From: Allorhizobium sonneratiae
Lineage (GTDB): Bacteria; Pseudomonadota; Alphaproteobacteria; Rhizobiales; Rhizobiaceae
Direction: 5' to 3'
Length of the DNA: 64,000 bases
Assembly: GCF_023700755.1 (NCBI RefSeq)
Contig: NZ_JAMKOJ010000002.1
Span: forward strand, 1 to 64,000
Part shown: piece after piece, positions 47,171 through 56,189 of the stretch
How the letters are laid out: each line of letters starts with the position of its first letter
Position numbering within the stretch: position 1 is the first letter of the stretch
Notes under the pieces: model-generated
What the model was told of the DNA's origin: nothing
Databases searched by the model: none
The model's input: only the letters and a program-made list of their open reading frames with translations
Made by a program: the position numbers and the translations under genes

Positions 47171-48589
47171 ATGAACCGTATCGTGCCTCTCATCCTCGCC
47201 GTGGCCCTGTTCATGGAGAACATGGATTCCACCGTCATCGCCACGGCGCTTCCGGCGATTGCCGCTGATCTCGGCGTCGGACCGATCACGCTGAAACTGG
47301 CGCTGACCTCCTATATGGTGGCGCTGGCCATCTTCATTCCGATCAGCGGCTGGATGGCGGACAAATTCGGGGCGAAACGGATTTTTCGCGCGGCCATTCT
47401 GGTCTTTATCATCGGTTCTGTTCTGTGCGCGCTCTCCGGCTCGCTATGGGATTTCGTCGGCGCCCGCTTCCTGCAAGGCATGGGTGGGGCGATGATGACA
47501 CCGGTCGGGCGTCTGGTGTTACTGCGAACGACGAAAAAGGAGGAACTGGTCTCGGCCATGGCGCTTTTGACCATTCCAGCCCTTGTCGGCCCGCTGGCAG
47601 GGCCGCCGGTGGGCGGTTTCATCACCACCTTCTTCACCTGGCATTGGATCTTTCTCATCAATGTGCCGATCAGCATTCTCGGCATTATCCTCTCGACCAT
47701 TTATCTGCCGGATCTCGAACCGGTTGAAACCGCCCGGCTGGACTGGACCGGCTTTGCCCTGACCGGGCTCTGCGCGGCTGGCATTGTCTTCGGCCTTTCC
47801 GTCATCAGCCTGCCAGCGCTTCCGCCAGTGGTGGGTATTGCCGCCGTGGTCATCGGCATTGTCTGCGGGATCGCTTATGTCTTCCATGCAAAACGCCATC
47901 CGGCCCCCATCCTCAATCTGACGCTGTTTCGCAAACCGGCCTTTCGCGCCGCCCAGATCGCCGGCACCACCTTTCGCATATCCACCGGGGCCATTCCCTT
48001 TCTCATGCCACTGATGCTGCAACTCGGCTTCGGCATGACGCCCTTTGAATCGGGCATGACCACCTTTGTCGGGGCGCTGGGCGCCATCAGCACGAAATTC
48101 ATGGCCCGGCGCGTCTTTGCCCATGGCGGTTTCCGCAATGTGCTGATCACCGCATGTTTCGCCAGCACAATCACCACCTTCGTCAACGTCTTCTTCACGG
48201 CCCAATCGCCGCATCTTTTGCTGATGCTGTTTCTTTATATGGCGGGCTTTTTCCGCTCGTTTTTCTTCACCGGCACCAATGCGTTGAGCTATGCCGACAT
48301 CGAGGATCGGGAGGCAAGCCAGGCGACATCGATGTCGTCTGCCCTGCAACAGGTCAGTCTGGCGCTGGGCGTGGCCTGTGCCGCCTTCATTCTGGAAATC
48401 AGCGAGACCATGACCGGCAATCAGCTCGGAGTGGCGAATTTCCACATCGCCTTCGCCATTGTATCGATACTGACGCTGCTGGCCGCCATTCCCTATCTGA
48501 AAATGGCCAAGGATGCCGGCTCGACCGTCTCCGGCCATCGCCGTCGTCAGACAGTCAGCACAGTGGCGGAAAACATACCGGTGAAATGA
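47171..48589 (+). CDS. MFS drug-efflux-type transporter (DHA2, 14-TMS)
   Basis: 472 residues, highly hydrophobic, with about 14 membrane helices. MENMDSTVIATALPAIAADL in helix 1 and GWMADKFGAKRIF after helix 2 are DHA2 hallmarks; GARFLQGMGGAMMTPVGR matches motif B. It probably exports drugs or small metabolites with protons. No dedicated regulator gene is adjacent, and the 160-bp leader shows no evident operator. Confidence 0.9.
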   Translation: MNRIVPLILAVALFMENMDSTVIATALPAIAADLGVGPITLKLALTSYMVALAIFIPISGWMADKFGAKRIFRAAILVFIIGSVLCALSGSLWDFVGARFLQGMGGAMMTPVGRLVLLRTTKKEELVSAMALLTIPALVGPLAGPPVGGFITTFFTWHWIFLINVPISILGIILSTIYLPDLEPVETARLDWTGFALTGLCAAGIVFGLSVISLPALPPVVGIAAVVIGIVCGIAYVFHAKRHPAPILNLTLFRKPAFRAAQIAGTTFRISTGAIPFLMPLMLQLGFGMTPFESGMTTFVGALGAISTKFMARRVFAHGGFRNVLITACFASTITTFVNVFFTAQSPHLLLMLFLYMAGFFRSFFFTGTNALSYADIEDREASQATSMSSALQQVSLALGVACAAFILEISETMTGNQLGVANFHIAFAIVSILTLLAAIPYLKMAKDAGSTVSGHRRRQTVSTVAENIPVK

Positions 48590-48618
48590 TCGTTGCAGTC
48601 AGAGGCACGCGACAGAGA

Positions 48619-49377
48619 TCACAGATCGCTGTCTTGCGCGCCGTCTTGCGCCCCATCGTCCAGCCCGTCTTCGGCATCTGACGCTTTACGACCCTTGAAG
48701 CCTTTGGCCAGCAGGAACATTTCCACCGATTCGGCCCGTGACGAGGCCGGTTTGACATGGATAACCTGACGGAAATTCTGCTTTAACATGGTCAGAAGAT
48801 CCCGTTCCGTGCCGCCCTGAAAGGTCTTGGCGAGAAAATGGCCGCCCTCGGCCAGAACCTCGACAGCAAAATGCGCCGCCACCTCACACAGATGCATGGT
48901 GCGCAGATGGTCGGTCTTCTGATGGCCGGTCGTGGGCGCAGCCATGTCGGAAATCACCAGATCCGGCGCGCCGCCCACCGCATCCATCAGTTTTTGCGGG
49001 GCATCGGGATCGAGAAAGTCGAGCTGCAAGACGCGGACACCGGGCAGCGGCGCCATTTCGAGAAAATCGATGGCAGCAACGCGGATATCCTCATCCGTCG
49101 AGCCGGTGACCTTGGCGGCAATCTGCGACCAGCTTCCGGGGGCAGCCCCCAGATCGATGATGCGGCGTGCACCCTTCAGGATCTGATGTTTCTCATCAAT
49201 CTCCAGAAGCTTGAAGGCGGCGCGCGCGCGATAACCTTCCAGCCGGGCCCGCTGCACATAGGGATCGTTGATATGGCGCTCGATCCAGCGCCGCGAGGAG
49301 GCCTTCAGCTTGCCCTTCTTCACCTTCTGGCCGATCTTGCGGCCCGTACGGTTGCCGCCGGCTGGTGGTTTCGTCAT
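48619..49377 (-). CDS. rlmE: 23S rRNA (uridine2552-2'-O)-methyltransferase
   Basis: 252 residues. It carries [34 protein letters not shown] (split), the SAM motif [28 protein letters not shown] and [11 protein letters not shown], with the K-D-K-E type catalytic set of FtsJ/RrmJ. The family is usually about 210 residues; here both ends are extended with basic N-terminal and acidic C-terminal residues. It follows ppx/gppA on the same strand after 11 bp. Confidence 0.95.
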   Translation of the reverse strand: MTKPPAGGNRTGRKIGQKVKKGKLKASSRRWIERHINDPYVQRARLEGYRARAAFKLLEIDEKHQILKGARRIIDLGAAPGSWSQIAAKVTGSTDEDIRVAAIDFLEMAPLPGVRVLQLDFLDPDAPQKLMDAVGGAPDLVISDMAAPTTGHQKTDHLRTMHLCEVAAHFAVEVLAEGGHFLAKTFQGGTERDLLTMLKQNFRQVIHVKPASSRAESVEMFLLAKGFKGRKASDAEDGLDDGAQDGAQDSDL

Positions 49378-49388
49378 GACCTCTCCGC

Positions 49389-51023
49389 TTATCGTCTGCT
49401 CGTGCCGTGATCATGGCTTGCGCCACGGTCTTTCATATCCTGCCCGCGGCGCTGGCGATAGCGCCGCCAGACGCCGTCATCGGCCATCATGTCGGTCAAC
49501 AGGCCTTCGCGCAGGCCGCGATCGGCCACCCGCATCCGGCTTGAGGGCCAGCGGCGGCGAATCGCCTCCAGAATGGCGCATCCGGCCAGCACCAGATCGG
49601 CACGGTCCGGGCCAATACAGGGATTGGCCGCACGGCTTTGATAATCCCAGGACAGAAGCTTGGCCTGCATTGCCGAAACCTCGGCATCGGTCAGCCACAA
49701 TCCATCAACCCGGCGGCGATCATAGCGCGGCAGGTCAAGATGCACACCCGCCAGCGTCGTTACCGTACCGGAGGTACCGATCAGATGAAAATCCTCCGGG
49801 ATCGAAGCGCCTGGACCAGCCATGGGCGGGCAATCGAACCGTTCCAGCATGGCCGCCACTTCGCAGATCATCGCTTCAAACACGGCAGGCGTGACATCGC
49901 GCCCGCCATGACGCTCCGACAGCGTCACCACTCCAACAGGCAGCGAGGTCCAATGGGTGATGTGATTGGCAAGACGGCTGGAACGGTTTTCACCAATGCG
50001 AATCACCGCGATTTCCGAGGAGCCGCCACCAATATCGAAGAGAACCACGGACCGCGTTTCCCGCCCGACCAGCGAGGAACAGCCGGAAACAGCCAGTCTC
50101 GCCTCGGTTTCGCGATTGATGATTTCCAGCTCCAGCCCGGTTTCAGCCCGCACCCGCGCCAGAAATTCCTCGCCATTTTCCGCCGAACGGCAGGCTTCCG
50201 TGGCAATCAGCCGCTTGCGCCGCAAGGTTACGCCCTGCAATTTCGCTGCGCAGACTTTCAACGCTTCAACAGCGCGGTCCATAGCCTCAGCCGAGAGCCT
50301 GCCATGGGCGGCAAGCCCTTCTCCCAGCCGGACAATACGCGAAAACGCATCGACAACCCGAAAATGGCCGGGCCGCGATGGCTGAGCGATCAGCAGACGG
50401 CAATTATTGGTGCCGAGATCGAGTGCCGCATAGCTGTCAGTGCTCTCATATCGGGCCTCGACGGGAGCCATACGGACATGGGCGCGCCGATCGCCATCCG
50501 GGCGATGACGCGGGACAGCGGCGTGATCATGCGCGTCACCGTGCGGCCTTGCTGGCGCCGGGGTCTTATCTTCCAGCGGCTTGCCCGGCTGCAAGGGGCG
50601 AACCAGCGCATTCTTTTTGCCGCGGGCTTTTCTGCGACGCTTGCCGGAGCGTCCGGGCTCGGCCCCCGCAATTTTGGCCGGGCTGCCCTGCCCCGGCTTT
50701 TCCCCGCGCACGACTCGTGCCTGTGTCGCAATGGCAGAGACAAGCTGGTCGTGAGCACCAACATTTTGCGCATCGGCCGGCACAGCGCCATTCTTTTTAC
50801 GTCGCCGCTTTCTCTTGCGGCTCGTCGATTGCTGATCAGCACCTGCAGAGCGTCGTTCCGCCACGGCAGATGCCGTGCGGTCATCGGTTATGGCAAGCGA
50901 AGCAGGGCCATTTTTAGGCCCCTTGCGCTTGCCGCGACCGCGCCGGGAGGTTTTCTTCCCCTTGCGGTCTTCCTGAGACGCCCCCTGATGGAGCGGCGCA
51001 GGGCCGCTGACGGGGTCAACCAC
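49389..51023 (-). CDS. Ppx/GppA exopolyphosphatase/pppGpp phosphohydrolase family protein
   Basis: About 544 residues from GTG 51023 (GGAAGA 5 nt upstream; the frame opens at 51062). The first ~200 residues are a Lys/Arg-rich low-complexity extension (for example [15 protein letters not shown]). The Ppx/GppA domain follows: [29 protein letters not shown] and [16 protein letters not shown]. It probably degrades polyphosphate or converts pppGpp to ppGpp. Ppx/GppA proteins of related rhizobia share the basic extension and the linkage to rlmE. Confidence 0.9.
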   Translation of the reverse strand: MVDPVSGPAPLHQGASQEDRKGKKTSRRGRGKRKGPKNGPASLAITDDRTASAVAERRSAGADQQSTSRKRKRRRKKNGAVPADAQNVGAHDQLVSAIATQARVVRGEKPGQGSPAKIAGAEPGRSGKRRRKARGKKNALVRPLQPGKPLEDKTPAPARPHGDAHDHAAVPRHRPDGDRRAHVRMAPVEARYESTDSYAALDLGTNNCRLLIAQPSRPGHFRVVDAFSRIVRLGEGLAAHGRLSAEAMDRAVEALKVCAAKLQGVTLRRKRLIATEACRSAENGEEFLARVRAETGLELEIINRETEARLAVSGCSSLVGRETRSVVLFDIGGGSSEIAVIRIGENRSSRLANHITHWTSLPVGVVTLSERHGGRDVTPAVFEAMICEVAAMLERFDCPPMAGPGASIPEDFHLIGTSGTVTTLAGVHLDLPRYDRRRVDGLWLTDAEVSAMQAKLLSWDYQSRAANPCIGPDRADLVLAGCAILEAIRRRWPSSRMRVADRGLREGLLTDMMADDGVWRRYRQRRGQDMKDRGASHDHGTSRR

Positions 51024-51257
51024 TGTTATCTTCCATAGCGTCGCGCAAGGCCAAGACGGCATGCCGCAGACGACTGCTTGATTATGAACGTTGGTAAAAT
51101 TCTAGCAGGATCAACGGACTTCGCCAAATGCTTTTTAACGGTACATCTGCCACCCAGCACCAATCCATCCGCAAACGACCCATTCCATCCATAAGTTGCG
51201 CGCCATCGCCCTCACGTCTCTCCACAGAAAGAAACGGAATTTTTTCAAAATACCCCT

Positions 51258-51285
51258 TTGCAATCGCAAAGCTTTTGGTTATAAG
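51258..51285 (+). promoter_or_regulatory. Putative sigma-70 promoter for tRNA-Gln
   Basis: TTGCAA (-35, 51258-51263) and TATAAG (-10, 51280-51285) are separated by 16 bp and lie about 34 bp before the tRNA. No other gene on this strand needs it. Confidence 0.6.
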
Positions 51286-51318
51286 CCGCTCCACCAGACG
51301 GGCAGCCGCCTGACCCGT

Positions 51319-51392
51319 TGGGGAATAGTTCAATGGTAGAACGACGGACTCTGACTCCGTTAATCTTGGTTCGAATCCAGGTTCCCCAGCCA
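51319..51392 (+). tRNA. tRNA-Gln (CTG anticodon)
   Basis: A 74-nt cloverleaf: acceptor arms TGGGGAA (51319-51325) and TTCCCCA (51382-51388), discriminator G, encoded CCA. The anticodon stem is ACGGA/TCCGT with loop CTCTGAC, giving anticodon CTG at 51351-51353; the T arm contains GGTTCGAATCC. Short protein-like frames crossing it on either strand are artefacts. The promoter at 51258-51285 fits. Confidence 0.96.
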
Positions 51393-52043
51393 ATTCTCGC
51401 TAAAAGCCTTTGATTTCTTGGTTTTCCAGTCGTGCCGGATAGTGTTTTGGCATCAATGGCGACCTGGTGCCCACAGGTGATGCCCAGCCGAATGATGCCC
51501 CGCCGCAACGGGTGTGGTGGCGATGTCGTTGAGATGGAGCTCGATCTCGAAGCGGGTTGGGCCAGTCAGCTCATGGCAAGGTTCGGGAGCCGGACGGAGC
51601 TTACGTTGGAAAATGGCTGTACGAGCCTGACCTAGCCGCAGAGCCAGGCCATGGCAGCCGGCCAGCTTCATCGCTTCGTCAATGAGAGGAATGTCGGCGA
51701 TATGATCGTCACCTACGATCCGTCGCGCCGGGTCTATTTGGTGGGCGAGATCGCCAGCGCCCATCGCCACGACATCTCGATCGACCCGGAGGACACACAG
51801 GTCCGGTCCGTGCGAAGGGATGGGATGGGATGGTGAAGTCAACCACCGCCGTCTTGTTGCGGACTCATGCGCCCCCCCCATTCGCCGCAACCTCCTGCAG
51901 ACTGTGTGAGACCGGAATTCGCATGACATACAATTATCCCCAGAGAATTTCATCGTTTCATTGAAAAGTTGAAATTCTCTAGGTCTTTGTTTTCAAGTAT
52001 TTCCGGGTGGAAAACCGTTGCACACTTTTCTCGGGATACTGCT
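51393..52043. other. Degraded gap behind tRNA-Gln
   Basis: About 650 bp. It contains a fragment of a Mrr-like restriction gene (51636-51836) and a family A repeat (from 51942). 51440-51635 has coding-like codon bias (GGACGGAG... in open frames) but no intact gene. I looked for a repeat of the tRNA 3' end as an attachment site and did not see one. Confidence 0.5.
51636..51836 (+). pseudogene. Remnant of a Mrr-like restriction endonuclease (N-terminal domain)
   Basis: Reading from just after an in-frame TAG (51633-51635), the peptide includes AAGQLHRFVNERNVGDMIV and DPSRRVYLVGEIASAHRHD, ending VRSVRRDGMGW then TGA. The pattern (GQL.RF...I..GD.V.TYDP..R.Y.VGEI....R.D) matches the DNA-binding N-terminal region seen in Mrr-type restriction proteins. 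The catalytic domain and the proper start are missing. Its place directly behind a tRNA gene suggests the trace of a lost island. Confidence 0.5.
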
Positions 52044-52046
52044 CTA
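51942..52046 (+). repeat. Dispersed intergenic repeat, family A copy overlapping a stop codon
   Basis: The left 39-nt hairpin has arms AGAGAATTTCA/TGAAATTCTCT (51942-51980); GTCTTTGTTTTCAAGTATTT and GAAAACCGTTGCACACTTTT follow, closing with TGCTCTA. CTA at 52044-52046 is the TAG stop of the pseudouridine synthase gene on the minus strand. Confidence 0.85.
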
Positions 52047-52832
52047 AATTCTCATCAGCCTGCGCAACACACCAACCTCCGCCTGCGTCAGCGCCCTATA
52101 CGCACCCTTTTCCAGATCGCCCAGGGCAAGCGGGCCGATGGCGACGCGAATGAGGCGCAGGCAGGCGATGTCGAGGGCTTCGAGCATGCGGCGGATCTGG
52201 CGGTTCCTGCCCTCTTCAAGCACGATTTCCAGCCAGGAGTTGCGCTCTCCGGTTCTCAGGATGGTCGCATGTCTGGCGCTGAGCCGTTCGCCGTCATGGT
52301 CGAGACCCTGCATCAATGCGGCGGTGATGCTCTGGTCGGCGATGCGGTCGATCTGCACATGATAGGTTTTGGCCACATGGGTTTCCGGGTCGAGCAGAGC
52401 CTGGGCGAAGCGCGTGTCATTGCTAAAGAGCAGCAGACCTTCGCTCGCCTTGTCGAGCCGCCCGACCGGAGACAGATGGGTGTGGTTCACATCACGCAGG
52501 CAATCGAAGACGGTCGGCCTGCCTTCGGGATCGTGACGGGTGGTGACCAGTCCGCGCGGCTTGTTCAGCATCAGATAGACCGGCGTTTCGGCAACGACTT
52601 TTTGTCCATCGACGGCGATGACATCCCGGTCGATATCCACCCAGGTTTCAGGATCGGTCACGATCCGTCCGGCAAGACTGACCCGTCCGGCAGCGATCAG
52701 GACCTCTGCTTGCGTGCGCGAACAAAAGCCGAGTTTGGACAGCGCACGCGACAGCATTGTCCTTTTGCCGCCGGCCTCGGACCCGGCCTTGCTTGCAGCC
52801 AAAAATTTCTGCCGTTTTGAATTGTTTTTCAT
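52044..52832 (-). CDS. RsuA/RluE-type pseudouridine synthase
   Basis: 262 residues from ATG 52832 (AGGGAAG 4 nt upstream). A basic N-terminus and S4 domain (MLSRALSKLGFCSRTQAEVLIAAGRV) precede the catalytic domain with SPVGRLDKASEGLLLFS (catalytic Asp) and VLEEGRNRQIRRMLEAL. It belongs to the RsuA/RluB/E/F group and is distinct from the RluB-type enzyme at 44585-46489, so it probably modifies another rRNA position. Its stop codon is formed by a family A repeat. Confidence 0.9.
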   Translation of the reverse strand: MKNNSKRQKFLAASKAGSEAGGKRTMLSRALSKLGFCSRTQAEVLIAAGRVSLAGRIVTDPETWVDIDRDVIAVDGQKVVAETPVYLMLNKPRGLVTTRHDPEGRPTVFDCLRDVNHTHLSPVGRLDKASEGLLLFSNDTRFAQALLDPETHVAKTYHVQIDRIADQSITAALMQGLDHDGERLSARHATILRTGERNSWLEIVLEEGRNRQIRRMLEALDIACLRLIRVAIGPLALGDLEKGAYRALTQAEVGVLRRLMRI

Positions 52833-53003
52833 CACACTTCCCTGATAGATCAGAGTTCTCCAATGCATGATGCGCCGCAACCTTTGCATAAGGCAGCAGC
52901 GTTATCCGGCTGGGAAACGCCGTCTTGTAAAAATCATTGTCCATGGTGCCTGTCCACCCTTGATGACAGATGCCGGACAGCCAGCTCTGGAACGGAGAAC
53001 GCT

Positions 53004-53918
53004 TTGACCCAGGACGATATCACCGAAAGCCTTGTGACGTTGCGCGATTACTGGCGCTATGCGATTTCCCGTTTCAACGCCGCCGAACTGAGCTACGGCC
53101 ACGGCACGGCGAGCGCTGGCGACGATGCCGCCTTTCTGCTGCTTGATACGCTCGATCTGCCGATCGACACGCTCGATCCCTTTCTCGATGCGCGCCTGCT
53201 TCCTTCAGAGCGCAAGCTTTTGGCCGAGCGGATCGACGCGCGTGTTTTAACCCGCAAGCCCTCCTCTTACCTCACCGGCCATGCCTATATTCAGGGTGTT
53301 CGCTTTCATGTGGATGAGCGGGTCATCGTGCCGCGCTCCCATATCGGCGAATTGCTGTTCAGCGAATATTTAAGCCCGGACGGTTCCTCCTTCCTGCCCG
53401 ATCCGCTGGAGGTGGAAAGCGCGCTCGATCTGTGCACCGGTTCCGGCTGCCTTGCCATTCTGGCGGCAAAATTCCTGCCGAATGCCAGGATCGATGCCGT
53501 CGATCTCTCCGCCGATGCGCTGGCCGTTGCCCGGCGCAATGTCGAAGAGCATGAGGTGGAGGATCAGGTGAAACTCATCGAGGGCAATCTGTTCAAGCCG
53601 CTGAAAAACAAAAAATATGACCTGATCATCACTAATCCGCCTTATGTCGATCAGGCCGCCCTTGCCGCCTATCCGCCGGAATTCAAGGCCGAACCGGCGC
53701 TCGCCCATGATGGCGGCGAGGACGGGCTTGATCTGGTGCGTGACATTCTCGATCAGGCGGCAAAATATCTCAAACCCGAAGGCGGGCTGATCTGCGAAAT
53801 CGGCTCGGGCCGCGAGATTCTGGAGGAGGAATATCCGCAACTGGACTTCCTCTGGCTGGAAACGGCCGCATCGCAGGATGCCGTCTTCTATCTTTCCGCC
53901 GAAGCGCTGGGTGTGTGA
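53004..53918 (+). CDS. prmB: 50S ribosomal protein L3 glutamine N5-methyltransferase
   Basis: 304 residues from TTG 53004 (GGAG 6 nt upstream); the frame opens at 52863, but that stretch is the divergent leader. PrmB/YfcB features: YGHGTASAGDDAAFLLL, RKPSSYLTGHAYIQGVRFHVDERVIVPRS (split), SAM motif ALDLCTGSGCLAILAA and catalytic IITNPPYVD (NPPY). It methylates a Gln of ribosomal protein L3 during assembly. It is divergent from the pseudouridine synthase gene. Confidence 0.93.
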   Translation: MTQDDITESLVTLRDYWRYAISRFNAAELSYGHGTASAGDDAAFLLLDTLDLPIDTLDPFLDARLLPSERKLLAERIDARVLTRKPSSYLTGHAYIQGVRFHVDERVIVPRSHIGELLFSEYLSPDGSSFLPDPLEVESALDLCTGSGCLAILAAKFLPNARIDAVDLSADALAVARRNVEEHEVEDQVKLIEGNLFKPLKNKKYDLIITNPPYVDQAALAAYPPEFKAEPALAHDGGEDGLDLVRDILDQAAKYLKPEGGLICEIGSGREILEEEYPQLDFLWLETAASQDAVFYLSAEALGV

Positions 53919-53948
53919 CCCGCTATATCTGGCGACCGGGCAGTGTGC

Positions 53949-54572
53949 TCAAAACTGTCCGGTTGCCAGATAATAGATGCCAGCCAGAACGATCGCACCG
54001 CCGATGGCACGCACCACCAGACCATTGTAAAGCCGCCCAAGGCCAAAGCCCAAGGCAATGCCGAAGAGGTGAATCATGCCGGTGGCAACGACAAAGCCAA
54101 CCGTATAGGCGGCCGGATCGCTGGCATTGGGGGCCATCTTGCCATGCGGATAGCCGTGAAACAGGGCAAAAAGGGCGATGATCGTCAAGGAGGCCGCTTC
54201 AGGCGCTTTCCATTCGGCGGCAATGGCCGCACCCAATGCCAGAAGCGACAGGGAAATGCCGATGGAAATCACCTCCATCGGCACATTGGCCAGCATGCCG
54301 ATCACCCCGCCAATGCACATGATCAGCGGAAAGGTGGCAGGCAGTGTCCAGACGGAGCGTCCACCCATCTGCGCGCCCCACAGGCCGACGGCCAGCATGG
54401 CCAGAAAATGATCGCCGCCGAGCAGCGGATGCTCGAAACCGCTGCCGAAACCGCCCATCGGCCCGCCGATAATATGCGCAGAGGCCGGTTTCGCGGCCAA
54501 CGCCATCAGCAGGGCCGCCGAAGCGATGAGCTTGAAAGGGTTCGCTTTTCCCCGGCAATTGCTGATCTGCAT
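53949..54572 (-). CDS. HupE/UreJ family metal transporter, copy 1
   Basis: 207 residues with a signal peptide (to about 32, ...KPASA) and six membrane helices. Family motifs: GFEHPLLGGDHFLAMLAVGLWGAQ (His, Asp and His likely bind metal), and FHGYPHG in a later helix. HupE/UreJ proteins mediate Ni2+ or Co2+ uptake near hydrogenase or urease genes, which are not seen here. After signal peptidase cleavage the protein would begin HIIGG. It is divergent from a second HupE gene (54775-55386) with 202 bp between; no cobalamin riboswitch was found. Confidence 0.9.
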   Translation of the reverse strand: MQISNCRGKANPFKLIASAALLMALAAKPASAHIIGGPMGGFGSGFEHPLLGGDHFLAMLAVGLWGAQMGGRSVWTLPATFPLIMCIGGVIGMLANVPMEVISIGISLSLLALGAAIAAEWKAPEAASLTIIALFALFHGYPHGKMAPNASDPAAYTVGFVVATGMIHLFGIALGFGLGRLYNGLVVRAIGGAIVLAGIYYLATGQF

Positions 54573-54774
54573 GTCGCTTCCTCTTGCAGGTCGTCCTCTC
54601 CCATGGCCTTATACGCGCAAGCGTGACAGAAAACAGGCAGAAACTGCAGACAACACAATTCGGTCGCAATGAAAGACTGCAAAAGGATATAGGGTCAGAG
54701 AGACCGGTTCATGTCAGCAGGCGCATAGAGCCAGGCGAGGACATGATTTCAGGCGCCAAATACGGAGTAAAAGG

Positions 54775-55386
54775 ATGATCGGGAAACACATCAGGCCGAA
54801 CCGCAAGGCAGCGCTTAAGCTTGCCTCTCTGGCGGGCATGATGGCGCTGGTGCCGGGTCTGGCCGAAGCCCATATCATTCAGGGCGGTTCGGGCGGATTT
54901 CTGCAAGGCTTCGAGCATCCGCTATCCGGCGCCGACCATCTGCTGGCGATGTTTTCCGTCGGGCTCTGGGGCGCGCAGATGGGCGGGCGCAATGTCTGGA
55001 CCCTGCCGATCGCCTTTCCGCTGATCATGGTTCTGGGCGGCATCATGGGCATTGCCGGTGTGCCGCTTCCGGCGATTGAAACCGGCATTGCGCTCTCCAT
55101 TCTGGTGCTCGGCACGGCGATTGCCTTTGTCTGGCGCCCACCGGAATGGCTGGCGCTGACGGTGATCGGTATTTTCGCCATCTGCCATGGCTATGCCCAT
55201 GGTGCGGAACTGCCTCAGGCTGCCGATCCAGCCGATTTCGCCATCGGCTTTGTTCTGGCGACCGGTCTGATCCATCTGGCCGGTATTGCTGTCGGCCTGT
55301 GGATTACCAAAGCGCTCGGCAGCCGTATGGTGCGCATTCCCGGCGGGTTGATCGCGCTGGGCGGTCTCTATTTTCTCGTGACCTGA
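54775..55386 (+). CDS. HupE/UreJ family metal transporter, copy 2
   Basis: 203 residues, first gene of a three-gene plus-strand unit. Signal peptide to about 32 (...GLAEA), then a mature N-terminus HIIQGG, followed by GFEHPLSGADHLLAMFSVGLWGAQMGGR and CHGYAHG. It closely resembles copy 1 (divergent neighbour), so the pair arose by duplication or was retained with different metal preference. GGAG precedes the ATG. Its stop overlaps the next start by one base (TGATG). Confidence 0.9.
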   Translation: MIGKHIRPNRKAALKLASLAGMMALVPGLAEAHIIQGGSGGFLQGFEHPLSGADHLLAMFSVGLWGAQMGGRNVWTLPIAFPLIMVLGGIMGIAGVPLPAIETGIALSILVLGTAIAFVWRPPEWLALTVIGIFAICHGYAHGAELPQAADPADFAIGFVLATGLIHLAGIAVGLWITKALGSRMVRIPGGLIALGGLYFLVT

Positions 55387-56189
55387 TGGCAGGAACCTCG
55401 TCCCGATCGACAAACCCCGGTCAGCCGGGTCCGGTGCGTCGCCGTCTGCAGGTGGCGCTGGCCGTTCTGGCGCTGGCGATGGCCGCGGCGCTGGTCTCGA
55501 CTGCTGTTGAAACCTTCCGCGCCCAGGGAAGCCTCGACCACTGGCTGCTGATCACCACCTTTACCGCAGAACGGCTGTTGCCGCTGATCGGCGCCGGGGT
55601 GATCTTCGCCCAGGTGCCGCTGCAACGCCTGCCCTTTCTGCTGATCCTGATGCTTTTGGGCGGATTTTCCGGCTTTGCCCATCGCGATGTTCTCATGCAG
55701 CTTCTCAGCCCGCTGCCCGCAGCGCCGACGCATTTCTTTCTGGTCGGGCCGATTGCCTGTATCATTGCCGGTGTGCTTCTGGTGCTGCCGCCGACATTGC
55801 GCTTCTGGCCGGGGCTTTTGCTGATGCCGGTGCTGGGAGCAAGTTTCGCGCTGGCCGTCGATCTTTCCGATCCGAGCCTGCATGACCGGTTTTATCTGCC
55901 GCTGGCGGTGACAGCGGCCTTGTGGGTGGTGCTGACCGCCGGTGTCATTGCCGGCAGTTCCGCCGCCCCCTGGACGGCGATTGCCTCGCGCGTCTTCGGC
56001 AGCTGGCTGGTGGCGATCGGCCTTCTCTATGGCGGTGCTTACATGGTGTCGAAATACACAGTGCTGACGCCACCGCCTTTCGAACAGCCGCCTGCCCCGA
56101 CAGGCGACACGCCGGGTTTCGATGCGGTGCTGAAATCCTTCAACCGCTGGGGCTGGACACGACCGGCGGTGACGGGAGAGACCCGATGA
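55386..56189 (+). CDS. Unknown membrane protein in the HupE/DUF1007 operon
   Basis: 267 residues with about six hydrophobic helices (about 22-42, 57-75, 82-95, 112-133, 138-155, 167-187, 200-220), short Pro-rich polar ends and no recognizable catalytic motif. The start ATG overlaps the HupE copy 2 stop (TGATG), and its own stop overlaps the DUF1007 start (ATGA), so the three genes are translationally coupled. I do not recognize the family; from context it is a candidate membrane partner of a metal uptake system. Confidence 0.75.
   Translation: MAGTSSRSTNPGQPGPVRRRLQVALAVLALAMAAALVSTAVETFRAQGSLDHWLLITTFTAERLLPLIGAGVIFAQVPLQRLPFLLILMLLGGFSGFAHRDVLMQLLSPLPAAPTHFFLVGPIACIIAGVLLVLPPTLRFWPGLLLMPVLGASFALAVDLSDPSLHDRFYLPLAVTAALWVVLTAGVIAGSSAAPWTAIASRVFGSWLVAIGLLYGGAYMVSKYTVLTPPPFEQPPAPTGDTPGFDAVLKSFNRWGWTRPAVTGETR

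Noticed and set aside
51082..51393. Protein-like frame across tRNA-Gln on the minus strand
   Set aside because: The DNA forms a complete tRNA cloverleaf with encoded CCA, so the frame is an artefact.
51453..51953. 166-codon minus-strand frame behind tRNA-Gln
   Set aside because: It is antisense to the Mrr-like remnant and enters the family A repeat.
54573..54774. Cobalamin riboswitch between the two HupE genes
   Set aside because: AGCCAGGCGAGG near 54728 weakly resembles part of the B12 box, but the rest of the riboswitch core is missing.
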